Shown piece by piece: positions 46,786 through 58,708 of a stretch of 64,000 bases of DNA; position 1 is the first letter of the stretch, and the number at the start of each line of letters is the position of its first letter. This stretch comes from Lamellibrachia columna. Taxonomy: Eukaryota; Annelida; Polychaeta; Sabellida; Siboglinidae. The notes under the pieces were generated by a model. It was given only the letters and a program-made list of their open reading frames with translations. It made no database searches and was not told where the DNA came from. Location: assembly GCA_963662155.1 (NCBI GenBank), contig OY759265.1, positions 7,543,338 through 7,607,337 of the forward strand, given 5' to 3'. Both the position numbers and the translations under genes were made by a program.

Positions 46786-47471
46786 CATTTACCTGCCTCA
46801 CTAATTGTCTCATGCAGTAAAACAACCTGCCAAGGTCATCACTACTGGCAACATTAAAGATGTCATTGACCAAAACATCAGCTGTGTATTAGCATGGCAT
46901 CAACAAAACATCAGCTCTGTATTAGCATGACATCAGCCATCATTAGCATGACATCAGCAGCTCTATAAAACCTCTTCTATACATCTGCGTTGTCTTTAAC
47001 TATTTCCGCAGCATTAAAACATCAGAGACATCATCAGAAGAGACAATTTCTATCTCTTCTGGAAGGAAGTTGCTTTCATTAGCATTGATCAGTGAAGATG
47101 ATGAAGAGAGTTACTGGGCTGATCCACATTGTGGATAATCACAAATTAATGATACATCAAAGAGCAGAAGGAGTTTGTTGATCAGGAATTCACTTGCTCC
47201 ACATTGTGTGCTCCAGGTGATGCATGTGCTGGTGAAACAACCATAATCTAAAGGATTCATTTACATTATTAAGGAAAACAGAGTATGTGACATATTTTTC
47301 TTTGTTAGACAGATTAAAAAAATACAGGCTTGAAAAGAAGGACTGAAAAGCCATTGGGTAACATCCATTTTGAAGGACACCAAGACCAGAATGGGGGCCA
47401 CCAAGGCCAATCTCACGCTGATCAAAAGGGTGCGAAGGCCATTTTAGTCAATTACCTAATCTGTTGATTGT
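46786..47471. other. no gene; short degenerate repeats
   Basis: aaaacatcagctgtgtatta-gcatg recurs two to three times at 46866-46950. Otherwise unique. Confidence 0.55.
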
Positions 47472-48441
47472 TCACTGGGCAAAATTCATGGCCGTTCTCA
47501 AATCACAAAGTCTGTTTTCACAGTGAAATATTGCATTAACGAAATGGGCATACTGTCTTGGTAAATAATACACTCGCCACTTTCCATGTTGATAAACCAA
47601 TGAACGACGTTGATGTGATACTAACATCATTAAAGTTGAATCATCCAATAACCATTCGAATGCAAGGGGTTTCCCGGCAGCAACGTTTCTTGGCAAGTGC
47701 CAAGTCATATTCCAGATGAAATTGTTTAACAAACAATGTAACATGAGCCAGGAAGAGCAGATGCTCAAAAAGCACTGGCAGCCACCAATTCGGGCTTTAC
47801 AGAAACTGCTGGTCGACAGTTTTATGTTTCATTATGGGCATTACGGTAGATGATTAGGGCACCAAGGCAAATTGCCCTAAAAATAACATTATAATGATGG
47901 TACTGCACTAATAATTTATTGCTGCTTCATAAAAAATATATGGTAGATAGGTGGGTTTTTAATGCCCTTTGGAACAAGTCTCTAGGTATTGATTACCTGG
48001 TGCATAGGACAACATGTGCAACAGTCTCAGTGCAGCGATGTCCAATGATTCGTTGTCCCAGCTGCATCTGCTTCATGGAGTTTTTAGAAGACTGGCCAGA
48101 TTTTTGGATGATATTAAAAGCTACATGGTTAGAATCAGTTTAAAAAAAAGAGTAGCTGCCAACTTGTGTGGCTGTACAACCACAGAAGTCTTTATCAACA
48201 AAGATTACATAAGACAACCAATTTTATTTATTTATTTCTTTTCAAAAATATGAGCCCTCATTATTATCGGAATTGCAAATTATAAAAATTATAAGAAATT
48301 TGTTCTAGCAAACTAATAATTTCATCCAAATTACCTGTTATATATCCACAATATAACAACTACCAAGGCATAAACATATCAACACTTTATAATCGTGTTG
48401 TGACAACCTTTATTTGAGGTAAGACAACAGTATAAAATTGT
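47472..48441. other. no gene recognised
   Basis: A 98-codon minus frame (47472-47768) and short plus frames are present, without recognised motifs. Confidence 0.45.
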
Positions 48442-48868
48442 ATTGGTGGCCATGATAACTCTTTGTCTGTTTACAAGAAAACCTGACCATCAAAAATTCT
48501 TAAACTTTTTCACAACTGCCATCATCTCACTGACATACTGACCTAGTTTTGTCAAAATCACATACCTACAGCTCTTTTAAAATGTCCTAACATGCGATGC
48601 CCATAAATTTTTACAAAAATAGCCATGTATTCATGCACCCACGTGGCCCACAGCAGAAAAATTCCCATAAATCCCTCTGCCTGTTAAACTCTCCAAAGAA
48701 TGCACTATTTTGTAGCCAATAGCTTCTACAAGCAAACCTGTGAGTATGCCTGTTCAATTGCACTTATGTCACATCATATCAATTGTTTAAATTCACATAT
48801 CAAAATTGTAATATGCCCTACATTCGTGTGAAACAATAAACAGGAAGATTAATTATAGTCTGACCCCT
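48442..48868 (+). repeat. dispersed repeat R1, copy B
   Basis: Partner of 558-985, same orientation (ttggtggccatgataac, then accatcaaaaattct and cccataaatttttac). It abuts the reverse transcriptase fragment that starts at about 48855. Confidence 0.75.
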
Positions 48869-49162
48869 TCAGGTCTACCATGATGAATTCCAGGAACAAA
48901 TTTACCAGGATAGGTGATAACAAACAGCCCTGTCTCACTCCTATTTCCACTTTGAATAATTCTGTCAGCTGACCAGTCAGTTGACTGCACATTCATCACT
49001 ATCACACATAGCTTCAATTAGTGATGTAATCTTGGGATTCACCCCTATAGATCTCAACATCTTCCACAATGCTCCTCTCCAGATAGTATCAAATGCAGCC
49101 TTGAAGTCCACAAAATTTAAATGCAGCGGGACCTGGTGCTCTTTTGCCTTTTCCATAATCTG
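48855..49162 (-). pseudogene. reverse transcriptase fragment, separate lineage
   Basis: The minus strand reads IMEKAKEHQVPLHLNFVDFK, AAFDTIWRGALWKMLRSIG and KITSLIEAM; then, after one frameshift near 48970, LTGQLTELFKVEIGVRQGCL, LSPILVNLFLEFIM. The FVDFKAAFD motif A and VRQGCLLSP motif B place it in the group with (V/G)RQGC-LSP (RTE/I-like or related LINEs), not with the VPQGSVLGP families A-C. It ends before the catalytic YADD. No single frame spans it. Confidence 0.82.
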
Positions 49163-49498
49163 TCACAGAATGAAGATAGCACAATAACAATATAATAATG
49201 ACACAAAAACTTCTATAAAACATTTCCTTGGAAACCCAAGCTCAGACGCACGTCAAAACAAAAGTGTTAGGCAATCTCAAAATCACTATATACGCCAAAG
49301 TGGTCAACTGATGGGTGAATATACTGGGGAGCCAAGGGTTTGGTTAAAAAGATGAGTCTTCACATGACGAGGAAAAATTGTTGTATTATATTTATCGCTG
49401 AGCTAGCACAAACAAGAAGTGAATTCCAAAGAGTTGGTGTGACAACCACAAAAGCCCTAGTATGACATGTCAAAAGGTGCTATCCGATGTTCAAACCA
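49163..49498. other. no gene recognised
   Basis: gaagtgaattccaaagagttggtgtgac near 49418 reads like the end of a dispersed element I cannot name. No second copy in the window. Confidence 0.4.
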
Positions 49499-49584
49499 TG
49501 TCACCCATACTGTCACCCACCCGGTCACCCACCCTGTCACCCACCAGGTCACCCACTCTGTCACCCACCCTGTCACCCACCCTG
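49499..49584. repeat. 12-bp tandem repeat
   Basis: About seven copies of tcacccaccctg with single-base variants. Confidence 0.92.
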
Positions 49585-51160
49585 CTCTTTATAAAGGGAT
49601 ATATTGGATACAAATTAGACAAAATATTTATAGCAAAATATTTTAGTCAATTTGACTAAGACATGGCTTATATTTGATTGAATCTACTTCACAGAGCCCC
49701 CACCAAGAAACCTTCGAGCTGGGATCTATGCCAGGGGAAGTTATGACTTAACATGTAGTGAGCAAATGTTTGACCTGAAGGTGGTGTCTCTGTAACATGT
49801 CATCAATATTATAATGATATATCAAATCTGTATGTGCATACGCCATGTAATATGTGTTCTCATTCTACAACTAACAACTTGGTTTTATTCACATTCCAGC
49901 TTGTCTCATGAAAAAGGTGAATAGTTTTTTCTTTAAGCTACAAGATGCTTTGCTTGAGAACAAAGTATGAAACATAATTTTTTATGTGAAGAACTGGTGC
50001 AGGGCAAAAAAAAACCAATTTCTTTCTCAGAGAGAGCCAACATGCCAACTTAACCAGCCAGATTCATGCAGTTACGATGGTTGCTAAGGCAATCTATATT
50101 TTTACCGTTCACCCGTATTAGATGTAAAGGTGAGCACATGGTTGTACAGTTCAAGTGGTTTATGTTCCGTCAAACAAAGACAGCAATAAACCAGCAGTCC
50201 TCTATCAGTTTTCAATTATATCTCATACAACACAAATACATAGATTTCCAATTACTTTCTGTGGAAAGTAATTGACTTGGAGTCTCTCCGTGAGACAAGC
50301 TGTCCCAGAAGAATCAGCCATCACTTCCCAGAGAGCTGCCATTTATACACTGTATGGACCTAAATCCTTCATACCTACTAGTGTATCTGGCTGCCTGCCT
50401 TCAGAATCCTGCCAATAAAACCACATTTCATCTTAAAATGCACAATAACATTATGTTCACACCATATCTGTGAAGAACCTTCATAAAAACATCTCATCAT
50501 AACAGAACTTCACTATTAAACCAACCTGTTCACCACATCAAATACCAATTAAACTTGCACTTCTCTAAAGACATTTCCTGTACAGAGACACATCACAATG
50601 CGACTTCTCTAATATATCACCAGCATCAGGCTGATTCCATAAAAAGATGCCCATCAAAATGTTAACTCCCTATTATGAATTTCCTTCATGCGATCATGTC
50701 CATACTAGGATAGTAAACAGAACATTAAATCTTTATTGAAAACTCTCCATAAAACATCTGCCACATGAAAATGTCCAACACATGCGTAACTTTCCCTAAA
50801 GATATCTACACCATGAGATCATATCTATACCAAAGCATATACAGATAACCAGCCTTTTAAGATGGTTTCATAATTTACATACTTATTATAAATCATTCTA
50901 ATTGCTTCTGAATTTGGTATAATTGCTACTGTTACAAGTTCACAGATATCACAGCAGAAGTTTTATGAACAACTTCTATAAGACTAGTTGAGATGACAAT
51001 AAGGAAATCATCCCAAACTCATGTTATCAGTCATGATCACAAGACATCCAGATCTTTCCGACTTCATCCTCTTTACTCAAAATCAGTTATGACAACTCTC
51101 CTTCTCACATCATCTGTAAACCGTCTGTAAACCACCTGTAAAACCATTTTTACACATCCC
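49585..51160. other. no gene recognised
   Basis: AT-rich unique sequence. No frame above 70 codons and no repeat recognised. Confidence 0.5.
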
Positions 51161-51162
51161 AT

Positions 51163-51236
51163 AAGCCAATAGCTTCCCTGTCCACTTTCATATGGGTTTT
51201 TCTTAGGATGGCCATCCTAAAAAATTATTAAAACCA
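51163..51236 (+). mobile_element. possible diverged LINE family A 3' end
   Basis: cataagccaatagcttccct, gtccact and gatggccatcc parallel the family A 3' end (ataagccaatggcttccttg, gtccacttg, gatggcaatc), ending near attattaaaac. Strongly diverged or a related family. Confidence 0.5.
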
Positions 51237-51631
51237 TATCTCTCAGTGACTGATGGTATTCAGGATCAACAATGCCAAAAATATTACTCATTCTTTCCTA
51301 GATGAGAAATGTGTTTTTGTTTTTCTTGAAGATCTCCATTTATGGAGAGAAGGCCTTAGACAGAATCCACAAACCTCCGGTGTTATTGGCAAACATTTGT
51401 AGCCAGCTGCTGCTTAAAAAACTAATCATCATCATGCACATTTTAATGGTTCAGTAAACAGATCACGGCTAATTTTATTCTTTGAATTATACATCACAGT
51501 GAATAAACAGAAAACATGCAATGCTTATCATCTCTGAAAAATTTGCAATGTATGGGGTGACACCAAGGTAACTTTTGCTATTGGTGGCCATAATAGCATT
51601 TGCTGGGCCCTTTGGAAAACTGTTCCTCTCA
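51237..51631. other. no feature recognised
   Basis: Unique sequence between two LINE fragments. Confidence 0.5.
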
Positions 51632-52150
51632 AGTCTCAAGTGGTTATACTCCAAACAGCCCAAACTTGGGCTAACGCAGGAGTTTGTGGCACATGCGCTG
51701 TGGGTGGTACATTTGACTAAAGGACTAATCTTTAATGTTGCTGAAATGGGTTTTATCTGATAGTTTTATTTATTTTATGTATAGGATATTAAACGAACAT
51801 TTTTAATAGGTTGGTTATGGGTATGGATACTGTCACTGCCTTGCCATATGCACACATAGACAGTCTCCATACCCACACCATGGATACGTTTACGCTGAGC
51901 ACTGTGTTTTAAAGGCAGTTTAGGTGAGGTGTGGTGAAAGGGAGTTCAATAATAGATTCGTGAAATGATTTTGGGTTTTTTATGTTGGTAATTTTTGGTG
52001 GAATCATATTCCATATGCGAATGGCTCGGGGATAAAATGAAAAGACCGTTGCATTTATACGACACCTGGGGGCTACGTATTGTCCACAGGTTCAAGAGTG
52101 GGTTAGTAGGCCTGGAGGGGGGGGTGATCTAAAACATTTTATTTAGAATT
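51632..52150 (-). mobile_element. LINE family B copy 2, 3' end
   Basis: Inverted match to about 16410-16929: complement of gtctcaagtggttat through gaggtgtggtgaaagggagt and the cctgggggctacgtattgtcc region. It keeps the 3' UTR hairpin (51813-51834 with 51859-51879). The ORF end carries a frame-breaking C-run change near 52120 and substitutions, so it is an inactive 5'-truncated copy. The shared 3' terminus gives the element boundary. Confidence 0.88.
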
Positions 52151-53060
52151 TGTTTCCTATGATAGTCTCTCAACTTTTACAGCACATTAAACATCAATTA
52201 ACTGACCACATGTGTGAACTGTGTAAAAATTATATCCTAATGCTGATACCCCAAAATTTTAGTAAAGCCAAGTGATTGATTTTGAAATGTTGGTGTGTTC
52301 TGCATTATAGCCACTGTGCTGATACAAGTGGTCAGCATTGCCACGGTCAGTGTCTGTCCACTGCCATCAATTGAACGATCTAATGCAGCAAGAGAGAAAA
52401 TATTAATTTTACTCACTTATACAATTGGTACAAAAATGTTGTCAAAAAATATTCATACATCTGAAGCAATCAGCCTTGAGGCTCTACATGCAGGTATACA
52501 AATCCAATTGCTAGTTTATTCCCATATAACATCAATCAATGAGGACAAAACAGCAGAGTTATTTAGTGGGCAATTACTTCAATTAGCGGGTAGACTTGGT
52601 GCTTGAAAACAACAATTATATATGACTAGCCCCTGTTGCTCACCGTTCTATTTGTCCACTATGGAGTCAAGCATCCTTGACCTTCAACTACTGCTAGTCA
52701 ACAGACACATAGACAGACATACATAATTGTTTATTCATCCAATTGTACAGAATGGTATAATAACAAAATATAATAATTAGTTTGTAAATTGGGTGTGAAT
52801 GTAAGTATAAAACTTACAAGTATACAAGATCTTTCCAGAAAGCTGTGAAAATATGTCTCATTCAGAATGGACACTGCATAGCTCGCTGTGAACCCAAGTA
52901 ACCTAGACTACAAAATGGACAGAGCTGAAAGTATTTACTAAATTCAATTATGAACTTAACAGTGGCCAATTTTCTATGACTCGTATTTCTTCCAATACTT
53001 TATTTTTAAATACAAAGAATATATAATTCGTGCTTCACTGTGACAAGGTGACATTAACAG
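52151..53060. other. no gene recognised
   Basis: A 103-codon plus frame (52295-52606) has a hydrophobic start but no recognised domain. The rest is AT-rich. Confidence 0.4.
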
Positions 53061-53200
53061 GCATCGGAAGCGGGGGGCCTGAGGAGCTTGGGGGGCTTGG
53101 GGGCCGGGATCCAAACATTTTGAATGGGGGGCTCAAGTGTGCTTTGACCCCAACATGCTCAGAGCCATCAATTTCTGCACCCCCCCCCCACCAATATTCA
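53061..53200. other. G-run and C-run segment
   Basis: Several GGGG or longer runs (53070-53135), followed by a ten-base C run near 53181-53190. The two could pair as a hairpin or fold as a G-quadruplex. No further function inferred. Confidence 0.6.
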
Positions 53201-54360
53201 ACAACTTTCGATGCCCATGGCTGACTATTCCAGCATGTTTTCATGTACTTATTACATCTCACAGCTGAACATACACACACCAGTCTACATGACGTTGTAC
53301 CCCACAGGGGGTACTCAGGACCTGACCAACCGCACTACATCTACATACAACATCATTAGCACATGGGCAGGTAAACAGGCTAGAAACTAAGAGCTGCACG
53401 GAATACCAATTTACTTGCACCCAAGTGCTGCATACAAGAATAATGATCATCAAAGTTACCTGAAATGCATGGAAATCTGTATTTAACATGGATGTTGTAA
53501 TGGGCTATATATCACAGGGATTTAATGCTGATCTTTTTTATGGTGCGTGCATGTGCATATATTGCAGGCTGTTGGGAATGGCTGTTTTGATCTCCTGAGC
53601 TATTTTGGTGATTATCACTAATAAAATTGTGATTACTGTTGCAAGTGCGAACTTGCCAATATTGCCATTTAATTAACAGTCACACATGGCAAAATTTCAT
53701 AATGAAATAGAATATTAATGGATAAGGTAAATGATCAAAATCTATTTATCTGACTCGGAAGAAAATAATCATATGCTTCAATCAAATATGCTGTTAGCAA
53801 AGCTATTAAAAATAATGACAGAAATATTCACACGTATGTAAACATTAAATATAGCAGAAATTATTACAATTATCTCAAAGCTGAAATTCAGACAATTAGG
53901 CTGTACACAAAACATGCACTTCTGATGTATAATACATTAGGGGTGCCTTTGACCACAACAAGCACAGGTAATTACACCATCATGTGCATGACAAAGACAT
54001 GACCAAGAACTATTTGCAACCACCAAATGGCACAAGCTAATGAACAAGAAACTGCAATTAATGAAATCACAGCCGACATGAACATGGTGGCTGTGACACA
54101 AGACTCACAGGCAGAGCAAGGCTTCACCGTGGTAAAACCTATTTCTACAAATACCATTCGATCTAGATTAAATTCCCATCCAATGTATCATATTCGTTTC
54201 AACAGAATTGGGTTGCGTGACAGCTGACTGAAGAGTAATCTGTGATAAACGTCCATGAAAATTACTACTGCCGATCTATTATACCTGTGTGAAGAGACAT
54301 GGTCAGTCGCCGTGATCTAATTCTGTGTGCTGCAACAACACTTGCATTATCGGATCTGGC
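53201..54360. other. no gene recognised
   Basis: AT-rich unique sequence with overlapping short frames. Confidence 0.5.
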
Positions 54361-54519
54361 ACCTGCATTCTATGATCAACCTCGTGAAACTGTTCTCAGA
54401 CTATCTGCTATTTATACTTAACCTCTGAATTTGATAATCTGATTATGACATTCAATATGTATGTATAAATAGCAGAAAGTCTGAGAACAAGGTCAAGAGG
54501 TTGATCGAAAAATGCAAGT
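54361..54519. repeat. 57-bp inverted repeat (hairpin)
   Basis: Arms 54361-54417 and 54463-54519 are complementary at 48 of 57 positions around a 45-nt loop. The inner part (gttctcagact and tctgctatttatac) is nearly perfect. It could be a small foldback element or a structured RNA hairpin; there is no copy elsewhere in the window to decide. Confidence 0.85.
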
Positions 54520-55747
54520 GGTATTGAGACACACACAATGTTTTGTAGTCTTCGCAGACAAAATTGGTAACTTTCAGTACGCCTATCAATGATAAGAGAA
54601 AGGATATGCTTTGCAATGAAGTAAGCTTTCTAAATGGTTTGCTCTCAAACTGCTCAACTCTCTATGCTGATAAATTAGGCATTCTAATTAGGTGACATAA
54701 TTTCAGTGCAAAGCTATTAAATTGTACATTTATGTGTTTATAATAATATATGTGTATTGTAGTAACTGCACATTTTGGCTGTGTTTTACGATTTCACAAA
54801 AGTATCCTGCAAATGTGTACTGGAGTTTGCAACTGTCTTTAAATTAGCATATATTATCTGAAATGTTATCCAAATAATGATAATTTCTGTTCTTCAATGC
54901 AGTTAGTAGATTTGTCCAAATGATGTTCATGTCTTTCTCTAGGATGTTTTGTAGAGTTGTTTATTATGTGTGAAATGTATAACATAACAAACGTAAACCA
55001 TGCAATCTTAAACACAATGTATTATTATTATGAATGTACAGGTTGTATTATTATTACGATTAATTTATGTTAGCTAGCCAGGTTGCAAATATGTTCACTC
55101 TACATTCAATATTGCTACTTCTCTGCTCACTCAAGCATGATAATTAAAGTATTACTTAAAATACCAAATAACCTGCTATGCAGGGCATACAGATGACACA
55201 GTTTATCACAATAGGGTATTGTATCTATTAGTGTTATCTACACACTAACAGTGACCTGCCAGGAATCTTCCACCTGTTTGGTTGACAGTTACACTAACAA
55301 GATGAGATTATCTGATGTAAGATTTATCCATGCACTAAGAGACCACAAGCATGGCGTCAACATATGTGCCACAGGCAAAAAGATGTTTTTAAACTGTTCT
55401 GTAATTTTTCATCCAATAACAGGAACTGCCATTGGCTAATTAATAAAATATCTGCTCGACTGTTTTTGGCTTTCATGAATTTACTCAAATTTACCCATAA
55501 TGTGTAATCATTTATTTATGGTTGTTTTATGAATACGAATACATTTATTTCAGGTAAAAAACATATATACATATAAATATGTATTAAAAATAAATAGTTA
55601 AAACTATATAATCTCTCTCTGCTTCAGATTGCTTTAGGGTCTTTATTTATTTAGGGTCTTTATTTATTCTTCTAAATTTGTTTTCAATTTGACTATTTCT
55701 CATGACTGGAATTGTAACTGTTGTCTTTTTATTGTTGTTGTTGTCAT
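54520..55747. other. no gene recognised
   Basis: AT-rich unique sequence. A 16-bp duplication tttagggtctttattt lies near 55633-55668. Confidence 0.5.
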
Positions 55748-57835
55748 GCTGCTGTTTATATAGTACTGCTTTATTTCTAATGTGTGGTGTCCATTGTTTA
55801 TATCATACTACTTTATTTCTAATTTTTTTAACAAGACTTAACAATTAACAATGTTGCCATCCAAGTCAAAGGCCCAGATGGCAAGTGGACAAGGAAGGCA
55901 TTGGCTTATCGAGAGTCCATAATGTGTGGTGTCCACTGTTTATACAGTACTGCTTTATTTCTAATGTGTGGTGTCCACTGTTTATACAGTACTGCTTTAT
56001 TTCTAATGTGTGGTTTCCACTGTTTATACAGTACTGCTTTATTTCTAATGTGTGGTGTCTGCTGTTTATACAGTACTGCTTCATTTCTAATGTGTGGTGT
56101 CCACTGTTTATAAAATACTGCTTTATTTCTAATGTGTGGTGTCCACTATTTATATCACACTGCTTTATTTCTAATGTGTGATGTCCACTGTTTATACAGT
56201 ACTGCTTTATTTCTAATGTGTGATGTCCACTGTTTATACAGTACTGCTTTATTTATAATGTGTGGTGTCCACTGTTTATACAGTACTGCTTTATTTCTAA
56301 TGTGTGGTGTCCACTGTTTATACAGTACTGCTTTATTTCTAATGTGTGGTGTCCACTGTTTATACAGTACTGCTTTATTTCTAATGTGTGATGTCCACTG
56401 TGTATACAGTACCGCTTTATTTCTAATGTGTGGTTTCCACTGTTTATACAGTACTGCTTTATTTATAATGTGTGGTGTCCACTGTTTATACAGTACTGCT
56501 TTATTTCTAATGTGTGATGTCCACTGTTTATACAGTACTGCTTTATTTCTAATGTGTTGTGTCCACTGTTTATACAGTACTGCTTTATTTCTAATGTGTG
56601 GTGTCTACTGTTTATACAAAACTGCTTTATTTCTAATGTGCGGTGTCCACTGTTTATACAGTACTGCTTTATTTCTAATGTGTGATGTCCACTGTTTATA
56701 CAGTACTGCTTTATTTCTAATGTGTTGTGTCCACTGTTTATACAGTACTGCTTTATTTCTAATGTGTGGTGTCCACTGTTTATACAGTACTGCTTTATTT
56801 CTAATGTGTGGTGTCTACTGTTTATACAAAACTGCTTTATTTCTAATGTGTGGTGTCCACTGTTTATACAGTACTGCTTTATTTCTAATGTGTGGTGTCT
56901 GCTGTTTATACAGTACTGCTTTATTTCTAATGTGTGGTGTCCACTGTTTATACAGTACTGCTTTATTTCTAATGTGTGGTATCCACTGTTTATACAGTAC
57001 TGCTTTATTTCTAATGTGTGGTATCCACTGTTTATACAGTACTGTTTTATTTCTAATGTGTGGTGTCTACTGTTTATACAAAACTGCTTTATTTCTAATG
57101 TGTGGTGTCCACTGTTTATACAGTACTGCTTTATTTCTAATGTGTGGTGTCTGCTGTTTATACAGTACTGCTTTATTTCTAATGTGTGGTGTCTGCTGTT
57201 TATACAAAACTGCTTTATTTCTAATGTGCGGTGTCCACTGTTTATACAGTACTGCTTTATTTCTAATGTGTGGTATCCACTGTTTATACAGTACTGCTTT
57301 ATTTCTAATGTGTGGTGTCTACTGTTTATACAAAACTGCTTTATTTCTAATGTGTGGTGTCTACTGTTTATACAAAACTGCTTTATTTCTAATGTGTGGT
57401 GTCCACTGTTTATACAGTACTGCTTTATTTCTAATGTGTGGTGTCTGCTGTTTATATCGTACTGCTTTATATATAATGTGTGATGTCCACTGTTTATACA
57501 GTACTGCTTTATTTCTAATGTGTGGTGTCCACTGTTTATACAGTACTGCTTTAGTTCTAATGTGTGGTGTCCACTATTTATATCACACTGCTTTATTTCT
57601 AATGTGTGATGTCCACTGTTTATAGAGTACTGCTTTATTTCTAATGTGTGGTGTCCACTGTTTATACAGTACTGCTTTATTTCTAATGTGTGGTGTCTGG
57701 TGTTTATATCGCACTGCCTTATATCTAATGTGTGATGTCCACTGTTTATATAGTACTGCTTTATTTCCAATGTGTCGTGTCCACTGTTTATATAGTTCTG
57801 CTTTATTTTTATGCGTGGTGTCCATGAAATAGTTC
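55748..57835. repeat. 42-bp minisatellite array, about 47 copies
   Basis: Unit: ctttatttctaatgtgtggt followed by gtccactgtttatacagtactg. Each typical unit contains the small hairpin actgt-ttat-acagt. Variants include tctact, tctgct and tacaaaac units, which recur in blocks. No length variants were noticed apart from the LINE interruption. Open frames of 497 codons (plus, MCGVHCLYSTALFL) and 463 codons (minus, INSGHHTLEIKQYC) arise because 42 is 3n. Confidence 0.96.
55828..55919 (-). mobile_element. LINE family A tail inserted in the 42-bp array
   Basis: Only the last ~92 bp of family A is present: degenerate ttaacaagacttaacaatta tail, gccatccaag, cccagatggcaagtggacaa and ggcttatcgagagtcca. 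Array sequence resumes on both sides (…ttatttctaat before, taatgtgtggtgtcc after), with a possible short taat target duplication. Confidence 0.9.
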
Positions 57836-58064
57836 TTCTGCATTCTCCTGACAAACAACAATTATTTCTGCTGCTGCCAATCTAACCAGCATTCGCTTAT
57901 TTATAGTTTAGGTTTTAGTGCTATACAACATTGTAGACCACAACTAGCATCATACCCTGGTTTGTAAAGTTATATTCCTTTTGTAGGATTGACAAGTCCT
58001 GGAATATTTTCTTTGCTTTTGCAATTTTTCTCTTAATTTCAGCAACCTTGAGAACCGAGCGAAC
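57836..58064. other. no feature recognised
   Basis: Unique flank of the 42-bp array. Confidence 0.5.
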
Positions 58065-58165
58065 ATTGATTAACAGACGATTTCAGACAGAGGAAAGAGC
58101 AAGGTTCAGTGACAGACTTGACTCAAAAAAACATTCACCTTGAGATAAGATGGATTGCTCAGAGT
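58065..58165 (+). repeat. dispersed repeat R2, copy 1
   Basis: attgattaacagacgatttc through gataagatggattgctc and gtgatgg aligns with the complement of about 62350-62460. Class unknown; both copies are closed by stops. Confidence 0.65.
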
Positions 58166-58207
58166 GATGGTTAAAACTGAAAGGACAAAAGTGGTCTGGT
58201 CCTATAA

Positions 58208-58361
58208 TATAATATATGGCTATTCACACTGGTTCTATAATATAATAATTATATGGCTATTCGCACTGGCTCTATAATATAACATATGGCTATTCACACT
58301 GGCTCTATAATATATGGCTATTCATACTGGCTCTGTAATACAATATATGCCTATTCACACT
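58208..58361. repeat. degenerate ~35-bp tandem repeat
   Basis: About five copies of atatggctattcacactggc plus tctataatata, with spacer length varying. Confidence 0.85.
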
Positions 58362-58366
58362 TTCAC

Positions 58367-58708
58367 CTTTGGTCCCCCCTTTGGCCCCCCTTTGGCCTCC
58401 CCTTTGGCCTCCCCTTTGGCCTCCCCTTTGGCTTCCCCTTTGGCCTCCCCTTTGGCCTCCCCCTTTGGCCTCCCCTTTGGCCTCCCCTTTGGCCTCCCCT
58501 TTGGCCTCCCCTTTGGCCTCCCCTTTGGTCTCCCCTTTGGCCTCCCCTTTGGCCTCCCCTTTGGCCTCCCCTTTGGCCCCCCTTTGGCCTCCCCTTTGGC
58601 CTCCCCTTTGGCCTCCCCTTTGGCCTCCCCTTTGGCCTCCCCTTTGGCCTCCCCTTTGGTCTCCCCTTTGGCCTCCCCTTTGGCCTCCCCTTTGGCCTCC
58701 CCCTTTGT
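58367..58708. repeat. 12-bp C-rich array, about 28 copies
   Basis: Tandem cctttggcctcc, with ggtctcc and ggcttcc variants and one or two 1-bp length changes. The complement is G-rich (ggaggccaaagg). Low-complexity frames (LPFG, WPPL, RPKG) on both strands are by-products. Confidence 0.96.

Noticed and set aside
49505..49584. Telomere- or heptad-like protein repeat
   Set aside because: Simple 12-bp tcacccaccctg tandem repeat; unlike any telomere unit and only seven copies.
56132..57854. Long frames on both strands of the 42-bp array
   Set aside because: Opposite strands are open together because the unit is 3n; no independent coding evidence.
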